Assembly: GCA_029054965.1 (NCBI GenBank)
Contig: JAIDEF010000137.1
Span: forward strand, 1 to 18,857
Length of the DNA: 18,857 bases
Direction of reading: 5' to 3'
Source: Eubacterium sp.
GTDB taxonomy: Bacteria; Bacillota; Clostridia; Oscillospirales; Acutalibacteraceae
The position numbers and the translations under genes are program-made. The notes under the pieces were generated by a model that was not told the origin of the DNA, did not search any database, and saw only the letters and a program-made list of their open reading frames with translations. Positions 8,643-16,300 of the stretch are shown piece by piece. Positions within the stretch are counted from its first letter, which is position 1; every line of letters begins with the position of its first letter.

Positions 8643-9220
8643 CAAAGTACTCCTTTTGTAGATAAAACTGAGCCGTCATCATTTTTAGCCACGGCAATTT
8701 TCATAGAATGTGCAACTGCCTTGAATATTGCTTCAATCTCGTGGTGAGCATTTGCACCATATGGCACACGAATGTGAAGTGTAACACAGGCATTCATAGC
8801 AAAGGCTCTGAAAAATTCTTCTGTAACACAGGTTTCATAATCACCGCAAAGCTCCTGCTCAAAGGATGCCTTGAACACCAAAAACGGACGGTTTGATATG
8901 TCAACAATACATTCGGCAAGGACCTCATCCATAGGGATAGAAAATGAGCCGTAGCGGACAATGCCGCCCATATTGCCAAGTGCTTCCTTAAAAGCCATAC
9001 CCAGCGCAATACCTGTATCCTCAACAGTGTGGTGAGTATCCACCTCTAAATCACCCTTAACATTAACCTTTAATCCAAAGCCGCCGTGAACGCCGAAGGC
9101 TGTAAGCATATGGTCAAAAAAGCCAATACCTGTGGATATTTCAACCTCTCCGCCGTCAAGATTAAGTTCAACAATTATTTGTGTTTCCTTAGTATTTCTT
9201 TCAATTTTAGCAGTTCTCAT
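8642..9220 (-). CDS. hisB: Imidazoleglycerol-phosphate dehydratase HisB
   Basis: A 192-aa monofunctional IGP dehydratase (step 6 of histidine synthesis, IGP to imidazole acetol phosphate). The two Mn-binding repeats are clear: DTHHTVEDTG (61-70, with H63, H64, E67, D68) and NAHHEIEAIFK (157-167, with H159, H160). There is no N-terminal HAD phosphatase domain, unlike the bifunctional enterobacterial HisB, so histidinol-phosphatase must be encoded elsewhere. The start has GAGG 7 nt upstream. A 70-bp gap precedes it, the largest within the operon, containing a long-loop inverted repeat (9243-9292). Confidence 0.97.
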   Translation of the reverse strand: MRTAKIERNTKETQIIVELNLDGGEVEISTGIGFFDHMLTAFGVHGGFGLKVNVKGDLEVDTHHTVEDTGIALGMAFKEALGNMGGIVRYGSFSIPMDEVLAECIVDISNRPFLVFKASFEQELCGDYETCVTEEFFRAFAMNACVTLHIRVPYGANAHHEIEAIFKAVAHSMKIAVAKNDDGSVLSTKGVL

Positions 9221-9242
9221 TCTGACACCTCAATCCGTAGGC

Positions 9243-9292
9243 AATAAAGAGCAGTCCTAACCTCAGTTAAAATCGGAAAATTTCTCTTTATT
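9243..9292 (-). repeat. 9-bp inverted repeat spanning the DUF3006 stop and the hisB leader
   Basis: AATAAAGAG (9243-9251) and CTCTTTATT (9284-9292) are perfect complements separated by 32 bases. The loop contains a smaller hairpin, TAAC-TGAG-GTTA on the transcript (9258-9269). The outer arm overlaps the TAA stop of the DUF3006 gene. No U-tract follows in the direction of transcription, so this does not look like an intrinsic terminator. A processing site or a structure that separates translation of the DUF3006 and hisB segments is possible. The outer stem is AT-rich and weak, so chance is a real alternative. Confidence 0.4.
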
Positions 9293-9485
9293 ACTTAAAA
9301 AGACTATTCATTAAATTATTTATTTTATTTTTTCTTTCAGCAGTTTGTGTTTTATCAATAAAGAGAGTAATAACATCACCCTCTGAAGCACCTTCAGGTA
9401 ATACTGACAAGGGCACATTAACCATAATGTCACCTGCCTCACAAACGGCTGTATTATTTTCTATTCTGTCAATTATCCAGTTCAT
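9291..9485 (-). CDS. DUF3006 family small protein
   Basis: A 64-aa protein beginning MNWIIDRIENNTAVCE, the characteristic start of DUF3006 proteins, whose function is unknown. It is predicted to be a small soluble beta-rich domain with a basic tail (about residues 44-64). I chose the ATG at 9485 rather than the in-frame GTG at 9491: the family begins at this point and the only weak ribosome site (GAG) is 7 nt upstream of the ATG. It overlaps the 3' end of the MBL gene by 17 bp, implying coupled translation. From general knowledge, DUF3006 genes are recurrently found directly after ComEC-like MBL genes in Firmicutes, so the two probably work together. Confidence 0.85.
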   Translation of the reverse strand: MNWIIDRIENNTAVCEAGDIMVNVPLSVLPEGASEGDVITLFIDKTQTAERKNKINNLMNSLFK

Positions 9486-10383
9486 TTTCACACTCTATAT
9501 CATAATTACCATTGCCGTCACAGCTTATTGTGACAGTGCCATTAATATCTGTTCTGTAATAATCAATGCCCATATCCTTAAACTTATTGATTGTTTCAGT
9601 ATGTGGATGGCCATAGGAATTGCCTGCACCACAGGAAATCACTGCATATTTCGGACTAACTGCCTGCAGGAACTCATCACTGCTTGACGTGCTGCTGCCG
9701 TGATGTCCGACCTTAAGCACATCCGCATTTAGCTCATCATAACAAGAATCGAGCATTTCATTTTCGGAAAGCGCCTCTGCATCACCTGTGAACAGGAAAG
9801 AATTACTGCCATATGTGATTTTTACAACCACAGAATAATTATTTGTGTCATCATAGCTTTCACTGACAGGTGCTAAAACATCTATCTGCACTTCACTGTC
9901 GGAATAGATTGTTTCGCCTGAACTTGCAGTATCAATGTGCAAGCCTTTATCTGAAATTGCAGTTAAAAGTCCCTCAAAGGTTTTACTCGTTGAGGATGCC
10001 TTTGGCATATAAATTTCACCGATTTCAAAGCTTTCAACAACATCAGTCATACCGCCGATATGGTCAGCGTGGGGATGTGTTGCAACAAGATAATCAATTT
10101 CTGTATAGCCGTGCCCCTCAATTGTTTCAACAATTTTATCACCATAGCTGCTGACGGATGCATCAATGAGCATACACTGCCCATTAGGAAGCTCTATAAA
10201 CGCACTGTCACCCTGACCGACATCCAGAAAGTGGACAGCAAGCTGTCCGTCATTATTGGGAATTTTAATACTTGCAGGCTTATTATCATCAACATCACCG
10301 TTAAAAACCTTAACGCCCACAAGAGCAAGCAAAACAGCAAATATAATGATTAATGAAGTTAAAGATTTTTTATCAAATCTCAT
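9469..10383 (-). CDS. Membrane-anchored ComEC-like metallo-beta-lactamase hydrolase
   Basis: A 304-aa MBL-fold protein resembling the C-terminal hydrolase domain of ComEC/Rec2. Residues 1-7 are basic, and about 8-27 form one hydrophobic helix, a signal anchor or uncleaved signal, with the catalytic domain predicted outside the membrane. The domain starts at about 48 with HFLDVGQGDSAFIELPNG, typical of this family. Metal ligands are HPHADH (103-108), D201 (TGDAE), H227-H228 in KVGHHGSSTSS, and H259/H261 in YGHPH. Relatives may act on nucleic acids or phosphodiesters, but the substrate is unproven. The start overlaps the hisD stop by 4 nt (ATGA), and it is followed by its usual partner DUF3006. 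Its placement inside a histidine operon is unexpected; no lipobox is evident. Confidence 0.88.
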   Translation of the reverse strand: MRFDKKSLTSLIIIFAVLLALVGVKVFNGDVDDNKPASIKIPNNDGQLAVHFLDVGQGDSAFIELPNGQCMLIDASVSSYGDKIVETIEGHGYTEIDYLVATHPHADHIGGMTDVVESFEIGEIYMPKASSTSKTFEGLLTAISDKGLHIDTASSGETIYSDSEVQIDVLAPVSESYDDTNNYSVVVKITYGSNSFLFTGDAEALSENEMLDSCYDELNADVLKVGHHGSSTSSSDEFLQAVSPKYAVISCGAGNSYGHPHTETINKFKDMGIDYYRTDINGTVTISCDGNGNYDIECENELDN

Positions 10384-11663
10384 TCAAATCTTACCTTAAT
10401 CGAATTAGCGTGAGCAGTCAAGCCCTCAGTATCAGCAAGCTTGACAATATCATCCTTAGCCTTCAGAAGTTCAGCCTCATTATAGTAAATAAAGCTGCTC
10501 TTTTTAATAAAGCTGTCAACTGAAAGCGGAGAGAAAAATCTTGCTGTTCCGCTTGTCGGCAATACGTGGTTAGGGCCTGCATAATAGTCACCAAGCGGCT
10601 CAGGTGAATAATTACCAAGGAAAACAGATCCTGCATTATCAAGCCTGCCTATATATTTTAATGGCTCTTCAACGCACATTTCAAGGTGCTCAGGTGCAAG
10701 CTCGTTGGCAAAATCAATAGCCTGGTCAAGATTTTCACAAACAATAATTTCACCGAATTTATCAAGGGACTCAGCAATAATTTCCTGCCTTTCAAGGAAC
10801 TTAATCTGTCTGTCAATTTCCCTTGCAGTTGCTTTGGCAATATCAGTTGATGTAGTTAAAAGAATAGCTGATGCCAGCTTGTCATGCTCTGCCTGGCTCA
10901 TTAAATCTGCTGCAAGAAATGCAGGCTTTGCAGTTTTATCGGCAACAATCAGAATTTCCGACGGTCCTGCAACCATATCAATATCAACAACGCCATAAAG
11001 GAGCTTTTTGGCAGTGGCAACAAAAATGTTGCCGGGTCCGACAATCTTATCAACCTTCGGTATTTTTTCAGTACCATAGGCGAGAGCAGCAACTGCCTGT
11101 GCACCGCCAACAAGGAACACCTTATCTACACCTGCAACAGCGGCAGCAGCCATAATATCAGGATTAGGACTGCCATCCTTGCCCGGAGGAGTAACCATAA
11201 TTATTTCCTTAACACCTGCAATTTTAGCAGGTATTGCATTCATCAAAACTGATGACGGATAAGCGGCAGTTCCGCCCGGAACATAAATACCAACCCTGTG
11301 CAGACCACGAACACGCTGACCCATAATAACTCCATTTTCTTCAGTTCTCAGCCATGACTGCTGAGCCTGACGAAGGTGAAAATTATATATATTTTCCTTA
11401 GCATTATAAAGAGCCTGCTTAAAATCATCATCAACTATATCAAGATAAGAATCAAGCTCATCCTTTTCAATAATTGTTCTTTTTGGCACAGAACCGTCAA
11501 AGCGCACTGTAAATTCGCGCACAGCCTCGTCGCCCTGCTCCTTAACTGCATTGATTATATTTGTTACAATCTCAACAATTTTAGGGTCAGTTTCACCTGC
11601 ACGCTTTTTTAAATTTTCTATCAGGGCATATTCTGCCTTGCCGTTTGCTTTTGTAATTTTCAT
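10380..11663 (-). CDS. hisD: Histidinol dehydrogenase HisD
   Basis: A 427-aa zinc- and NAD-dependent enzyme catalysing the last two oxidations, L-histidinol to L-histidine. The zinc ligands are Q257 and H260 (SQAEHD), D359 (GDYYAGPNH) and H418 (LTAHANS). The catalytic Glu-His pair is E325-H326 (APEHLE). The NAD-binding region includes YVPGGTAAYPS (127-137) and VGPGN (208-212). Length matches the family (about 430 aa). The ATG lies 11 nt after the hisZG stop, with AAGGAGAG overlapping that stop codon. It overlaps the downstream MBL gene by 4 nt. Confidence 0.97.
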   Translation of the reverse strand: MKITKANGKAEYALIENLKKRAGETDPKIVEIVTNIINAVKEQGDEAVREFTVRFDGSVPKRTIIEKDELDSYLDIVDDDFKQALYNAKENIYNFHLRQAQQSWLRTEENGVIMGQRVRGLHRVGIYVPGGTAAYPSSVLMNAIPAKIAGVKEIIMVTPPGKDGSPNPDIMAAAAVAGVDKVFLVGGAQAVAALAYGTEKIPKVDKIVGPGNIFVATAKKLLYGVVDIDMVAGPSEILIVADKTAKPAFLAADLMSQAEHDKLASAILLTTSTDIAKATAREIDRQIKFLERQEIIAESLDKFGEIIVCENLDQAIDFANELAPEHLEMCVEEPLKYIGRLDNAGSVFLGNYSPEPLGDYYAGPNHVLPTSGTARFFSPLSVDSFIKKSSFIYYNEAELLKAKDDIVKLADTEGLTAHANSIKVRFE

Positions 11664-11674
11664 ATCAGCTCTCC

Positions 11675-13288
11675 TTAAACCTTTGATGCCAGCTCCAAAT
11701 CATTTAAAAACTGCTCAATCTCATCCTTGCGAAGCTTCATTGAAGCCATATTTACAATAACTCTTGCTGAAATCGGCATAATTGTATCAACCACCTCAAG
11801 ACCATTTTCCTTAAGAGTCGAGCCTGTTTCAACAATATCAACAATACCATCAGCAAGACCGAGAAGCGGAGCAAGCTCCACACTGCCCTCGATTTTAATA
11901 ATATCAACATCCATACCCTTGGATTTAAAATATTCATTTGCAACCTTAGGATACTTGCTGGCAACTGTTTTACGCTTATAGCCTGAGAAGAAATCAGTAC
12001 CCTTGGGACAAGCAAGAGCAAATCTGCATTTACCTATATCAAGATCAATAACCTCATAAAAAGAATTGCCGTGCTCTGCAATCGTATCCTTGCCCACAAC
12101 ACCGATATCGCAGACTCCATGCTCAACATAAGTTATTACATCAGGTGCTTTTGAAAGAACAGCTTCATAATCACCAACAGGAAGTATTAATCTTCTTCCC
12201 TTATTTTCAAGCTCGGCTGTATCAAGACCCATTGTCTTAAAGAGTGACACAGAGGACTTTTCGAGCCTGCCCTTTGTAAGTGCAATACGAAGAGGACGGT
12301 CTACATTAATTTCCTCACGCATAACATCACACAAGGCATTAACATTAACGCCAAAACCGATGGCAGGTGCATCCATTCCAAACTCACCGACTAAATTATC
12401 GTAGCGTCCTCCTGAAATAATGGTTACACCGCTGCCCTGAGCATAGCCTCTGAAAATAACACCTGTGTAATAATTACTGCGGTTAACAAGACCTAAATCT
12501 ATAAGAACGTCATTACCAAAGCCAAGCTCACAGAGTCTTTCATAAATCTCCTTAAGATAATCAAGAGCCTTGTTTACTTCCGCATCATTATAAAGCTCCT
12601 TAGCTTCGTCAATAACATCAACACCGCCAAATAATCTTGGCAGCTTTCTGATAACCTGTGCTTCCCTGCTGTCACCGATTTTATCAAGCAAATCACCGAG
12701 AGCCGAATAATTCTTACCTTCAATAAAGCTGCATATGTCCGCCTTTTGTGAAGCAGAAACATTGAGCCTGTTAAGAATAGTATTGAAAAAGCCTGCATGA
12801 CAAAGCTCAATCTTATATGAGTTGACCTCATTTCTTTTGAGCGCCTCATTCGCCATTGATATAACCTCAATATCGGCATTCATACTTCCATCGCCTATTA
12901 ACTCAATACCGCTCTGCTCAATTTCATCTGTTCTGCCTGCAAGCTGCTTGTTGCGAACATAAACATTCTGATTATAATAAAGCCTTACAGGTAAATCCTC
13001 TTTTGAAAGACGTGTTGCAACAAGCCTTGCAATAGGAGCAGTATTATCGGGTCTGAGTACGGTTGTTCTGCCCTGATTATCACTGAGCTTGTACATTTCC
13101 TCAGGTTCAATACCAAGGTTATCACTCTCAAACACATCAAAAAACTCAATGGTCGGTGTCATAACCTTTCTGTAGTTTTTTTCTTTAAACAGAGTTGAAA
13201 CAACCGTTTCAACTCTCCTTCTGTCATCACATTCCTCAAAGAGCAAATCACGGCTGCCCTGAGGTGTTAATTTTGAATATCTTTTCAT
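11675..13288 (-). CDS. hisZG: HisZ-HisG fusion: ATP phosphoribosyltransferase with its regulatory subunit
   Basis: One continuous 537-aa frame encoding two proteins that are usually separate. Residues 1 to about 325 are HisZ, a histidyl-tRNA-synthetase paralogue without charging activity (LRPDNTAPIARL at 78-89; SGGRYDNLVGEFG at 292-304). Residues 332-537 are short-form HisG (PLRIALTKGRLEK at 332-344; PRPP-binding DIVETGSTL at 484-492). HisG catalyses the first committed step, ATP plus PRPP to PR-ATP; short HisG depends on HisZ for activity and for histidine feedback inhibition. The join (about base 12300) has only a few linker residues. It is the first gene after the his promoter/operator, starting at ATG 13288 with GGGAG about 11 nt upstream. 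A single-base assembly error fusing two genes is unlikely, since both domains are complete and in one frame. Confidence 0.95.
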   Translation of the reverse strand: MKRYSKLTPQGSRDLLFEECDDRRRVETVVSTLFKEKNYRKVMTPTIEFFDVFESDNLGIEPEEMYKLSDNQGRTTVLRPDNTAPIARLVATRLSKEDLPVRLYYNQNVYVRNKQLAGRTDEIEQSGIELIGDGSMNADIEVISMANEALKRNEVNSYKIELCHAGFFNTILNRLNVSASQKADICSFIEGKNYSALGDLLDKIGDSREAQVIRKLPRLFGGVDVIDEAKELYNDAEVNKALDYLKEIYERLCELGFGNDVLIDLGLVNRSNYYTGVIFRGYAQGSGVTIISGGRYDNLVGEFGMDAPAIGFGVNVNALCDVMREEINVDRPLRIALTKGRLEKSSVSLFKTMGLDTAELENKGRRLILPVGDYEAVLSKAPDVITYVEHGVCDIGVVGKDTIAEHGNSFYEVIDLDIGKCRFALACPKGTDFFSGYKRKTVASKYPKVANEYFKSKGMDVDIIKIEGSVELAPLLGLADGIVDIVETGSTLKENGLEVVDTIMPISARVIVNMASMKLRKDEIEQFLNDLELASKV

Positions 13289-13309
13289 ATTTATTAAATC
13301 TCCCTGACA

Positions 13310-13337
13310 ATTATACTTTAGTGTGGTAGAGTGTTAA
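13310..13337 (-). promoter_or_regulatory. Second, gene-proximal his promoter (P2)
   Basis: On the minus strand TTAACA (13332-13337, 5/6) and TATAAT (13310-13315, 6/6) are separated by 16 bp. The -35 lies in the loop between the arms of the 13318-13353 inverted repeat, and one arm fills the spacer. A start about 7 nt downstream would fall at the Shine-Dalgarno (AGGGAG, 13300-13305), giving a near-leaderless message like that predicted for the 145-aa gene. Either P1 or P2, or both, may be used. Confidence 0.5.
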
Positions 13338-13353
13338 TATGCTACCACACTAA
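13318..13353. promoter_or_regulatory. Perfect 12-bp inverted repeat, probable his operator
   Basis: TTAGTGTGGTAG (13318-13329) and its exact complement CTACCACACTAA (13342-13353) are separated by 12 bp; half-site centres are 24 bp apart. The dyad covers the -10 of P1, the -35 and spacer of P2, and the likely P1 start site. That placement is typical of a repressor site. In either orientation there is no U-tract directly after the stem, so a terminator is unlikely. The regulator is not encoded in this window. A TrpR-family his repressor (YerC/HisR type), proposed in Firmicutes, is a candidate by inference only. Confidence 0.7.
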
Positions 13354-13367
13354 CACAATTGTGTCAA
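13339..13367 (-). promoter_or_regulatory. Gene-distal his promoter (P1)
   Basis: A perfect -35 TTGACA (13362-13367) and a -10 TAGCAT (13339-13344, 4/6) are separated by exactly 17 bp on the minus strand, beginning 13 bp after the polC stop. The -10 is fully inside the 13318-13353 inverted repeat. The predicted start near 13332 gives a leader of about 44 nt, too short for a T-box or attenuator. It would drive hisZG and everything co-transcribed to hemZ. Confidence 0.6.
13353..13364. repeat. 12-bp palindrome next to the his dyad
   Basis: ACACAATTGTGT is a perfect palindrome directly abutting the 12-bp inverted repeat and running into the -35 of P1. It shares the GTGT element with the larger dyad and could be a second protein contact site. 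It is short enough to be coincidental in AT-rich DNA. Confidence 0.45.
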
Positions 13368-13380
13368 GTCTAATATTATA

Positions 13381-16300
13381 TTAAAATAAAGAAATCTGGT
13401 TTGATTCAGGCATATCACCAAGAGCACCTGCTGCTTTTAATGCATCAACAACGCTCCTGCCTATTCCTGCTCTTGCCATCAAATCATCATAGCTCATAAA
13501 TTCACCATTGCCGTCATTCTTTGCATCGGCAATTGAATTTGCAGCATTCTCACCGATACCGTCAATTGCACCGAAGGGCAGACGAATTTTGCCGTCCTCA
13601 ATACGGTAAATACGTGCATCGGATTTATAAATATCAACAGGTAAAAATTCAATACCTCTTGCAAGCATTTCAATAACAATCTGCAAAACGACATATGTAC
13701 TTTCATCCTTAGCCGTTTTGTCATTGCCCTTAAGCTTGATTTCCTCCATTTTACGCTTAACTGCAGCCTTACCCTCCACCGCAGCAACAGCATCAATAGC
13801 ACCGCCGCGAACCGTGAAATAAGCAGAATAAAAATGGATAGGATAATAAATTTTATACCATGCAAGACGCAGTGCCGCAATAACATATGCCGCTGCGTGT
13901 GCCTTAGGGAACATATACTTAATCTTATAACAGGAATCTATATACCACTGCTCAACACCGATGGTTTTCATTGCCTCCTCATATGGCGGAAGCTCCTTCG
14001 GAGCCTTTCCCTTACGGGTATACTCCATAATTTTAAAGCAGTCCTTTTTAGACAAAGGCGACTCCTTGCCGGTTTCAGACTCATACTTGTCAGCAACGTG
14101 AATAAGGTGTGTCATAATATCATCACGGCATCCGATTACCTCGGAAATTGTACAGGTTCCGTTCTGAATAAGCTCCTGTGCATTGCCCAGCCAAACATCC
14201 GTGCCGTGGGACAAGCCGGAAATCTGCAGCAAATCCGCAAAGGTTTTCGGCTGTGCTTCGGTAAGCATACCGATAACAAAGGGTGTGCCCATTTCAGGGA
14301 TTGCCAGTGTACCTGTTACACAGTCAATATCCTCGGGTGAAACACCGATAGGCTCGGTGGATGTTATCAGCTTATACAGGTTGGGGTCTGCCAAATCAAC
14401 ATCCATAACGGGAATACCTGTTGAATCCTCAAGATATTTATAAAGTGTAGGATTATCGTGTCCAAGCTCATCAAGCTTCAGCAAGGTATCGTGAAGTGAA
14501 TTCTTAAAGTCAAAGTGTGTTGTGTAAGTACCCTTTTTCTCGTCATTTGACGGATACTGAATCGGTGTAAAATCCTCAACCGTATATTTATCAGGCACAA
14601 CAACCATACCGCCCGGATGCTGACCGGTAGTTCGTTTGATTCCCGTACAGCCGACAGCCAGTCTGCCGATTTCTGCTTTCGGGGTAGTACCTGCAAGACC
14701 GCGTTCGTCAAGATATTTCATAACATAGCCATATGCTGTTTTATCAGCAACTGTTGCCATAGTACCTGCCTTGAACACATACTCCTTGCCAAACAGCTCC
14801 TCAGTGTATCTGTGTGAGCGTGACTGATATTCACCGCTGAAATTGAGGTCGATATCGGGTTCCTTATCACCATCAAAGCCAAGGAAGGTTTCAAATGGGA
14901 TTTCGTGACCGTCACGCTTCATCGGAGTGCCGCAGTTCGGACAATTTTTAGCAGGAAGGTCAAAGCCGGAGCCATATTCACCGTGCAGGAAAAATTCGCT
15001 GTGCTTACAATTTTTGCAGTAATAGTGAGGTGCCAGCGGATTAACCTCAGATATGCCGCCGAAATGTGCGGCAAGTGACGAGCCTACTGAACCACGGGAG
15101 CCAACAAGGTAGCCGTTTCGCTCACTCTCCTCAACAAGACGCTTAGCAATAACATAAAGCACACCGAAGCCGTGACCGATAATGGAATCAAGCTCACGCT
15201 GCAATCTGTTAGCAACATATTCAGGCACAGGGTCACCATATAAATCCTTAGCCATATTCCAGCACTTTTCCGTTAACTCCTCATTAGCACCGTCAATGTG
15301 AGGCTGGAAAGTTCCGGGCGGAATAGGCGGAATATTATCCATAACGGAATCTGCAATTTTATTTGGATTATCAATAACAAATTCCTTTGCTCTTTCCCCT
15401 GCCCATGCAAAATCCTCAAGCATTTCATCAGTGGTCTTGAAATAAAGAGGTGCCTGCTGGTCAGCATCATCAAAGCCCTTTGATGCCATAATGATTGCTC
15501 TGAACTTAGCATCCTTTTCATCAAGAAAATGAACATCACCCGTTGCAACCACAGGCTTATTTAACGTATCTGCAAGAGATATAATTTTCTTATTAATATT
15601 GATTAAATCCTCGTCAGTTCTTATGTTTTCATAAAGCTCCTTATTGGATCTAATCATAAATGCATTGTTGCCGTTTGGCTGAATTTCAAGGTAATCATAG
15701 AAAGCGGCAAGCTCCAAAAGCTTATCATCACTTTCACCGTGAATGATTGCCTGATAAACCTCGCCCTGCTCACAGGCAGAGCCGATTATTAAACCGTCTC
15801 GCTTTTCAGCCAGCATACTTTTAGGTATGAGCGGACGTGATTTATATGTCTTTATATTTGATGATGAAATCAGCTCGTACAGATTTTTTCTGCCGTACTT
15901 TCTTTCCTCCTTGGGAATTGATTCATCAAGTGAAGTATCCTCTTTTACAAGGAGAATAATATGATGACGCTTAAACTGCTTGAGCTTAAGCTCCATAAAG
16001 TTCGGATATTTTTCATCATCAACAAGATATCCCTCCATACCGAGGATTAACTTAATCTTGCCTTTTGCCGCATTATATGCTTCAGGCAAAGCCTGCACGA
16101 CACCATGGTCGGTAACTGCAATTGCCTTATGCCCCCATTTTATTGCACGGCTTACAAGTGTTTTCGGAGCAGTTATACCGTCCATTTCACTAAGGGAGGT
16201 ATGAAGATGCAGCTCAACACGCTTTTCCTCAGCATTATCCATTTTTTCAACCTTAGTAACACCTGAAATAGAATATGGTCTTAAAACATACTGATTTGTA

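Noticed and set aside
8643..8645. TTG at 8645 as the hisA start
   Set aside because: AGGAG is better spaced for the ATG at 8642, and HisA homologues begin at that point.
9486..9491. GTG at 9491 as the DUF3006 gene start
   Set aside because: The weak ribosome site would be about 1 nt away, and the family consensus begins at the ATG at 9485.
13318..13353. Inverted repeat as an intrinsic terminator of polC
   Set aside because: The stem is GC-moderate with a 12-nt loop, and no run of U follows on either strand. Overlap with two promoter-like elements fits an operator better.
13289..13380. His T-box or attenuator leader upstream of hisZG
   Set aside because: The gap is only 92 bp and the predicted leader at most about 44 nt; no T-box sequence or specifier stem fits.
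13834..14340. A 168-codon plus-strand open frame inside polC
   Set aside because: It lies antisense to the conserved polymerase core, has no recognisable domain or ribosome site, and has the cysteine- and leucine-rich look of a reverse-frame shadow.
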